Shown here piece after piece: positions 59,831 through 64,000 of a stretch of DNA of 64,000 nt. Each line of letters begins with the position of its first letter. Positions within the stretch are counted from its first letter, which is position 1. Source of the DNA: Amnibacterium kyonggiense. GTDB lineage: Bacteria; Actinomycetota; Actinomycetes; Actinomycetales; Microbacteriaceae. The stretch covers positions 682,001 through 746,000 of the forward strand of contig NZ_SOAM01000002.1 of assembly GCF_004364555.1 (NCBI RefSeq), written 5' to 3'. The notes beneath the pieces are model-generated. The model did not search any database. It was not told the DNA's origin and saw only the letters and a list, made by a program, of their open reading frames with translations. A program made the position numbers and the translations under genes.

Positions 59831-60690
59831 CGCGGCCGCTCGTCCTCGGGCACCGGGGCGCCTGCGGGTACCTCCCCGAGCTCACCGACGGCGCCCTGCG
59901 GCTCGCGGCCGAGCTGGGCGCCGACGGCGTGGAGATCGACGTCGTCCCGACGCGCGACGGGCGGCTCGTCGTGCGGCACGACCGGGTGCTCACGCCCACG
60001 ACCGACGCCGACGCGGTGCTCGGCGCCGAGGTGCGGGTCGACGACGTCACCTGGGCCGACGTCCGGCGGCTCCGCGCCCGCGAGCGGTACCCCGACCTCC
60101 GGCCGTCGAGCGCCGAGCACGACGGCGAGGAGCCGCTGCTGGTGCTGCCCGACGTCGTCCGGCTCGCGGAGCAGCTCGACCTGCTGCTCGTCGTCGAGAT
60201 CAAGGACGCCGCCGCGTTCGCCGCCGTCGGGCTCGACCCCGCGCCGCTCGTCGCGCGCGACCTCGACGGCGCCGGCTGCGGGATCGTGCTCGAGAGCTTC
60301 GAGAAGACGCCGCTCGACGCGCTCGCCCCGCTCGCGCACCCGGCGATGTACCTCGTCGACGACGAGGGCGGGGCGCCCGACGAGACCCGCACGTACGCGG
60401 AGGAGCTCGCGGACCCGGCCGGCCTGCGCCGCTTCGCCGGCGTGAGCCTCGCGACCTCCCTGGTGACGCCGGAGCGCGTCGCCGTCCTGCACGCCGCAGG
60501 GCTCGACGTGTGGACGTGGACGCTGCGGCCCGAGAACCGGTTCCTGCCCCCGGAGCACCGCCGCGGCGCCGACCCGGCCGCGCCAGGCGACTGGCGAGCG
60601 CACTGGGGCGCGATCGTCGACGCCGGCGTCGACGGGGTCTTCGCCGACCACCCCGACCTCGCGGTCGCCCTGCTGGACCTTCCCCGCTGA
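59827..60690 (+). CDS. Glycerophosphodiester phosphodiesterase
   Basis: This 287-aa GDPD-fold enzyme hydrolyses glycerophosphodiesters to glycerol 3-phosphate and an alcohol. It has GHRGACGYLPELTDGAL (general acid His region; the usual PENT reads PELT), DGVEIDVVPTRDGRLVVRHD and LLVVEIKDAAAF. There is no signal peptide, so the substrate is imported. ATG at 59827 overlaps the ATPase stop. Its inclusion suggests the transporter carries a phosphodiester or that one unit handles several organophosphorus compounds. Confidence 0.92.
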   Translation: MTRPLVLGHRGACGYLPELTDGALRLAAELGADGVEIDVVPTRDGRLVVRHDRVLTPTTDADAVLGAEVRVDDVTWADVRRLRARERYPDLRPSSAEHDGEEPLLVLPDVVRLAEQLDLLLVVEIKDAAAFAAVGLDPAPLVARDLDGAGCGIVLESFEKTPLDALAPLAHPAMYLVDDEGGAPDETRTYAEELADPAGLRRFAGVSLATSLVTPERVAVLHAAGLDVWTWTLRPENRFLPPEHRRGADPAAPGDWRAHWGAIVDAGVDGVFADHPDLAVALLDLPR

Positions 60691-60714
60691 CCGCGAGGGG
60701 ACGATCATGGGCGG

Positions 60715-61311
60715 GTGCCCGCGCACGCCCCGACGGAGGAGCTGCGGCTCCGGCTGTACCGGCCGGATCCGCCCGACGGCGCGCTCGAGGCCTACCTGCT
60801 GGCGATGGCCGAGACGCCCGCGCCGGCCGCCGCGCCGCGGCGCGAACGCGCGTCCGCGCGGCCCGGGGTCACGGCGCTCGCCGCAGCCCTCGCGCTCGGC
60901 GGCGCCGCCGCGCTCGTCGCGGCCGCCCTCGCGGTCGGATCGGTCGCCGGCGACCAGACCGGGGAGACCGCGTCGACCGGACCGACGACGGTCGCGCTCG
61001 GCCCGTCGGGACGGGTCCCCCTGCCGCCGTCCACCGGGGTGCCGCTCGGCACGCTGTTCGACGACGCGGGGAGCACGGCGCGGTTCGACGCCGCCGGCCG
61101 CACGGCGGTGATCAGCGTCAACTGCGTCGGCGACGGCACGCTGTCGGTGCGCGTGGCCGACGAGCCGCCGACGGTCCTGACGTGCCAGATCGGCGGTCCG
61201 GCGCTCGCGATGCTGCCGAGTACGACGCCGCTCCACCGGTTCGCGGTCGCGGTGACGCGCGACGGCCGCGTGCGGTGGTCGCTCGCAGCCGGCACCCTGC
61301 CCGGCGCCTGA
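60715..61311 (+). CDS. Tandem paralogue 1, single-pass membrane protein of unknown function
   Basis: This 198-aa protein starts with a conserved-looking RLRLYRPDPPDGALEAYLLA. One transmembrane segment follows (ALAAALALGGAAALVAAALA), then an outside domain of about 120 residues with two cysteines (VNCVGDG, LTCQIGG). The next gene has the same three-part layout and similar N-terminal helix, so they are tandem duplicates. GTG at 60715. I do not recognise a family; a secreted sensor, inhibitor or envelope anchor are all possible. Confidence 0.75.
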   Translation: MPAHAPTEELRLRLYRPDPPDGALEAYLLAMAETPAPAAAPRRERASARPGVTALAAALALGGAAALVAAALAVGSVAGDQTGETASTGPTTVALGPSGRVPLPPSTGVPLGTLFDDAGSTARFDAAGRTAVISVNCVGDGTLSVRVADEPPTVLTCQIGGPALAMLPSTTPLHRFAVAVTRDGRVRWSLAAGTLPGA

Positions 61312-61355
61312 GGTCCGGGGTGCGGGATCGGCCCGGCTGCGGCACGATCGCATCC

Positions 61356-61958
61356 GTGGCCATCGACGACGAGCCGGACGAGCGCGAGCTCGCCGCCAAG
61401 CGCGCGGCGCTCTACCGCCCCGGTGCCGCGCCGGAGGCCCTCCAGGACTACCTCGCCGCGCAGGACCGGGCCGCGGCCGAGCGGGCGCCGGCCCTCGCCG
61501 AGCAGCCGACCTCCTCGGAGCCTCCCGTGCCCGCGCGCCGCCGGCGGATCGCCGGGCCCCTGCTCGTCGTCGGCGCCGTCGCGGTCTTCGCCGTCGCGGC
61601 GGTCGCGGTCGGCGTGGTCGCCCGCGGGCAGGCCGTACCGCCGGCGCCCGCCGAGACCGACGCGCCCTTCCCGCCGGTGCCGGGCACGCCGATCGGCGAA
61701 CTCGTCGGCGGCGCGGCCCGCACCGCCGTGTTCGACGCCGGTGGCAGCGGCGCCGTGGTCGCCCTGCACTGCAGCGGCACCGGGACGATCACGGTGCAGA
61801 TCGCGGACGACCCGGTCGGCCGCTACGCGTGCGCCGAGGGCCGGAACGGCGGCATCCGGCGCTCGAGCCTCGAGCTCCAGGGCCGGTTCGCCGTGCGCGT
61901 CACCGCGAGCGGGTCCGCGGACTGGGCGCTCACCGTCGGGGCGCTGCCCCGCGGCTGA
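61356..61958 (+). CDS. Tandem paralogue 2, single-pass membrane protein of unknown function
   Basis: This 200-aa protein repeats the layout of its neighbour. It has KRAALYRPGAAPEALQDYLA at the N-terminus, one transmembrane segment (PLLVVGAVAVFAVAAVAVGV), and an outside domain with paired cysteines (LHCSGTG, YACAEGR). GTG at 61356. The linked pair ends block 2 and is convergent with nusB, with only three bases between the stops. Function is unknown. Confidence 0.75.
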   Translation: MAIDDEPDERELAAKRAALYRPGAAPEALQDYLAAQDRAAAERAPALAEQPTSSEPPVPARRRRIAGPLLVVGAVAVFAVAAVAVGVVARGQAVPPAPAETDAPFPPVPGTPIGELVGGAARTAVFDAGGSGAVVALHCSGTGTITVQIADDPVGRYACAEGRNGGIRRSSLELQGRFAVRVTASGSADWALTVGALPRG

Positions 61959-61961
61959 CCG

Positions 61962-62381
61962 TCAGGCCGTCGCGACGTCCTTCGAGATCGCGGTGAGCAG
62001 CCCGTTCACGAACTTCGGGCTGTCGTCCGTCGAGAGCTCCTTGGCGAGCTCGACGGCCTCGTCGATCGCGACGCCGACGGGCACCTCCGGGTTGTACCGG
62101 GCCTCCCAGACGGCGATCCGCAGGATCCCGCGGTCCACCGCCGGCATGCGGTCGAGCGGCCAGCCGGTGGAGTTCGCGGCGATCAGGCGGTCGATCTCCT
62201 CCGCGTGATCGATGAACCCCTGCACGATCTCGCGGGCGTACGGCCAGCTGGAGGCGCGCTCGGGCCGGGCGGCCGCGCGCAGCGACTCCGCCTCGAGCGA
62301 CTGCTCCGGCGTCTCGCCGCGGACGTCCGCCGCGAACAGCACGTCGAGCGCGCGCTTGCGCGCCTTCGAACGGGCGGACAC
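61962..62381 (-). CDS. nusB: Transcription antitermination factor NusB
   Basis: NusB binds boxA RNA with S10 and supports rRNA transcription. The 139-aa all-helical protein has RSKARKRALDVLFAADVRGE and ILRIAVWEARYNPEVPVGVA. It ends with ELSTDDSPKFVNGLLTAISK. ATG at 62381 is two bases after the efp stop. In related genomes pyrR comes next; block 2 separates them here. Confidence 0.96.
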   Translation of the reverse strand: MSARSKARKRALDVLFAADVRGETPEQSLEAESLRAAARPERASSWPYAREIVQGFIDHAEEIDRLIAANSTGWPLDRMPAVDRGILRIAVWEARYNPEVPVGVAIDEAVELAKELSTDDSPKFVNGLLTAISKDVATA

Positions 62382-62383
62382 GA

Positions 62384-62944
62384 CTAGGAGACGCGGCCGA
62401 GGTAGTCGCCCGTGCGGGTGTCCACCTTGACCTTCGTGCCGGTCTCGAGGAACAGCGGCACCTGGATCTCCGCACCGGTCTCGAGCGTCGCGGGCTTCGT
62501 GCCGGCGCTCGAGCGGTCGCCCTGCAGACCGGGCTCGGTGTAGGTCACCTCGAGCACGACGGAAGCGGGCAGCTCGACGTAGAGCGGGTTGCCGTTGTTG
62601 ATCGCGATCGTCGCGGACTGGTTCTCGAGCAGGTAGTCGGCGGCGCCGCCGACCGTCGCCGCCGGGATGGGCAGCTGCTCGTAGGTCTCGCCGTCCATGA
62701 AGACGAAGTCGTCGCCGTCCTTGTACAGGAACTGGTAGTCGCGGCGGTCGACGTTCTCGATGTCGACCTTCGCGCCGGCGTTGTAGGTGCGGTCGACGAC
62801 CTTGCCGGTGACGACGTTCTTCAGCTTCGTGCGCACGAAGGCGCCGCCCTTGCCGGGCTTCACGTGCTGGAACTCGACGACGTTCCAGAGCTGGCCGTCG
62901 ATCGAGAGGACGACGCCGTTGCGGATGTCCGCGGTGCTCGCCAT
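62384..62944 (-). CDS. efp: Elongation factor P
   Basis: EF-P helps ribosomes through consecutive prolines. The 186-aa protein has an N-terminal KOW-like domain with the tip loop [17 protein letters not shown] (Lys in the modifiable position) and two OB domains. The end is [20 protein letters not shown], a strong family marker. ATG at 62944 follows GGAGGTACCCC. It lies in the standard aroQ-efp-nusB order. Confidence 0.97.
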   Translation of the reverse strand: MASTADIRNGVVLSIDGQLWNVVEFQHVKPGKGGAFVRTKLKNVVTGKVVDRTYNAGAKVDIENVDRRDYQFLYKDGDDFVFMDGETYEQLPIPAATVGGAADYLLENQSATIAINNGNPLYVELPASVVLEVTYTEPGLQGDRSSAGTKPATLETGAEIQVPLFLETGTKVKVDTRTGDYLGRVS

Positions 62945-63020
62945 GGGGTACCTCCAGGTCCTGCGGCCCGCCGCCCCGGCGCCGGACGGCGCGGGCGGCC
63001 CGAACGGCCGACCCGGCATC

Positions 63021-63464
63021 CTACCCGGGCAGCCGCCCGGCCACCCAGTCGAGGGCGAGGCGGTATCCGTCGGTGCCGAACCCGGCGATCACGCCGGTCG
63101 CCGCCGGCGACACCACCGACTCGCGCCGGAACGCCTCCCGGGCGGCCGGATTCGTGACGTGGACCTCCACCACCGGGAGGCCCGCGCCCGTGGCGATCCG
63201 GACCGCGTCGTGCAGCGCGTACGAGTAGTGCGTGAAGGCGGCGGGGTTGAGGATGACCGGCTCCCCCGCGTCGGCCGCCTGGTGCAGCCAGCCCACGAGC
63301 ACCGCCTCGTCGTCCGTCTGCCGGAGGTCGACCTCGACGCCCTCCGGCGCCGCGGCCTGCAGCTCGGCCGCGACCTCGGCCAGCGACACGACGCCGTACA
63401 CGTCCGGCTCCCGGGTGCCGAGGCGCTGGAGGTTCGGTCCGTTCAGCACGAGCACGCGGGGCAC
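63021..63464 (-). CDS. aroQ: 3-dehydroquinate dehydratase, type II
   Basis: AroQ dehydrates 3-dehydroquinate in the shikimate pathway, which supplies chorismate to TrpE. The 147-aa protein has [20 protein letters not shown] (catalytic Arg/Tyr region), [17 protein letters not shown] with the catalytic His/Tyr, and [23 protein letters not shown] at 63464. It is upstream of efp by 76 bases. Confidence 0.96.
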   Translation of the reverse strand: MPRVLVLNGPNLQRLGTREPDVYGVVSLAEVAAELQAAAPEGVEVDLRQTDDEAVLVGWLHQAADAGEPVILNPAAFTHYSYALHDAVRIATGAGLPVVEVHVTNPAAREAFRRESVVSPAATGVIAGFGTDGYRLALDWVAGRLPG

Positions 63465-63473
63465 GCGTCGACG

Positions 63474-64000
63474 CTACCGGGGCAGCTCCGCGGACACGGG
63501 CTCGTCGCGCACCTGGAGCACCGGCGCGCCCGGCTGGCTCAGCGTCAGCACGGCCTCGACGACGTGCTCGTCCTGCTCGACCGCGCGGCCCAGCGCCGCG
63601 AGCCGCTCCGCGATCTCGTGCTCGGGGGCGTCGCCGACGAGGTCGACCGCGGCGACGAGGAAGACACGGGCGGGACCGACGTACTCGAGGTGGAGGTAGG
63701 ACACGGACGCGACGTCCCGCTGCTCGGCCAGCAGCCGGAGCACCGCGCGCATGACGCGCGGCGACGGCGACTGCCCGATCAGGAAGCGCCGGTTGAGCTG
63801 GATGAGGATCACGGCGACGACCCCGAGGAGCACGCCGATCGCGATGGACCCGATCGCGTCCCAGACCGCGGAGCCGGTGACCTCGTGCAGCACGATGCCC
63901 GCCGCCGCGAGGACGAGGCCGATGAGCGCGGCGGCGTCCTCGAAGAACACCGCCCGGACCGTCGGGTCGGACGTCGCGAGCACGTGCTCGAGCACGTCCT
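63474..64000 (-). CDS. Cation diffusion facilitator, C-terminal part (cut by window)
   Basis: This is the 3' part (about 175 residues) of a CDF-type cation-efflux transporter. It has the membrane segments ALIGLVLAAAGIVLHEV and IGSIAIGVLLGVVAVILIQL, then a cytosolic metal-binding-like domain (LRLLAEQRDVASVSYLHLEY). The frame is open to the end of the window; the true start lies beyond base 64000. It ends nine bases before aroQ. Confidence 0.85.
   Translation of the reverse strand, partial: DVLEHVLATSDPTVRAVFFEDAAALIGLVLAAAGIVLHEVTGSAVWDAIGSIAIGVLLGVVAVILIQLNRRFLIGQSPSPRVMRAVLRLLAEQRDVASVSYLHLEYVGPARVFLVAAVDLVGDAPEHEIAERLAALGRAVEQDEHVVEAVLTLSQPGAPVLQVRDEPVSAELPR

Overview
The window is a very GC-rich, gene-dense actinobacterial chromosome segment. 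Gene content and order point to a Microbacteriaceae-like organism: a run of aroQ, efp, nusB, pyrR-B-C, carA-B, pyrF, gmk, rpoZ, coaBC, metK, a degenerate priA, fmt, rsmB, rpe, hisE-G-F-I, trpE, trpC-B-A, lgt, gltB, gltD on one strand. This follows the housekeeping order known from Mycobacterium and its relatives. The family-level assignment is inference; no rRNA or other phylogenetic marker was compared.

The backbone reads on the minus strand, from about 64 kb down to 1 kb. It holds the end of a cation-efflux gene, aroQ, efp and nusB (61.96-64 kb). The pyrimidine operon comes next, with a PyrR-binding leader at its 5' end (43-51.8 kb). Then come a guanylate kinase fused to an IHF-like DNA-binding domain, rpoZ, coaBC, metK, a PriA-like protein without ATPase motifs, fmt, rsmB and a large kinase/aminotransferase fusion (32.2-43 kb). 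The last backbone part is rpe, a tightly overlapped his-trp unit, lgt and glutamate synthase (1-15.7 kb). Many neighbours overlap as ATGA, GTGA or TGATG, so long polycistronic messages with coupled translation are likely.

Two accessory blocks break this order. Block 1 (15.7-35 kb) contains a GH3 glycosidase, a GT28 glycolipid-type glycosyltransferase, an amide/permease/peptidase cluster with its own GntR regulator, and a complete histidine-utilisation operon (hutH, hutU, an M20 amidohydrolase, hutF, hutI). It also has a divergent IclR regulator with a palindromic candidate operator and an antibiotic-kinase-like gene. Block 2 (52-62 kb) contains an EthD-like protein, a uridine-kinase-like protein and a GNAT. 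Its main part is a probable aminophosphonate/organophosphate utilisation cluster: a phosphonatase-like HAD, an FAD oxidase, a binding protein, two permeases, an ATPase and a glycerophosphodiesterase. It ends with two tandem paralogous membrane-anchored proteins of unknown function.

The most notable non-coding features are the PyrR-binding loop against the pyrR ribosome-binding site and a double palindrome repeated at two convergent-gene junctions (17.9 and 32.1 kb). There are also strong hairpins at 26.05, 37.45, 47.3, 51.95 and 53.65 kb and short palindromes in the two divergent regulator spacers. No gene-free stretch exceeds 300 bases. No tRNA, rRNA, insertion sequence, CRISPR array or prophage gene was seen.
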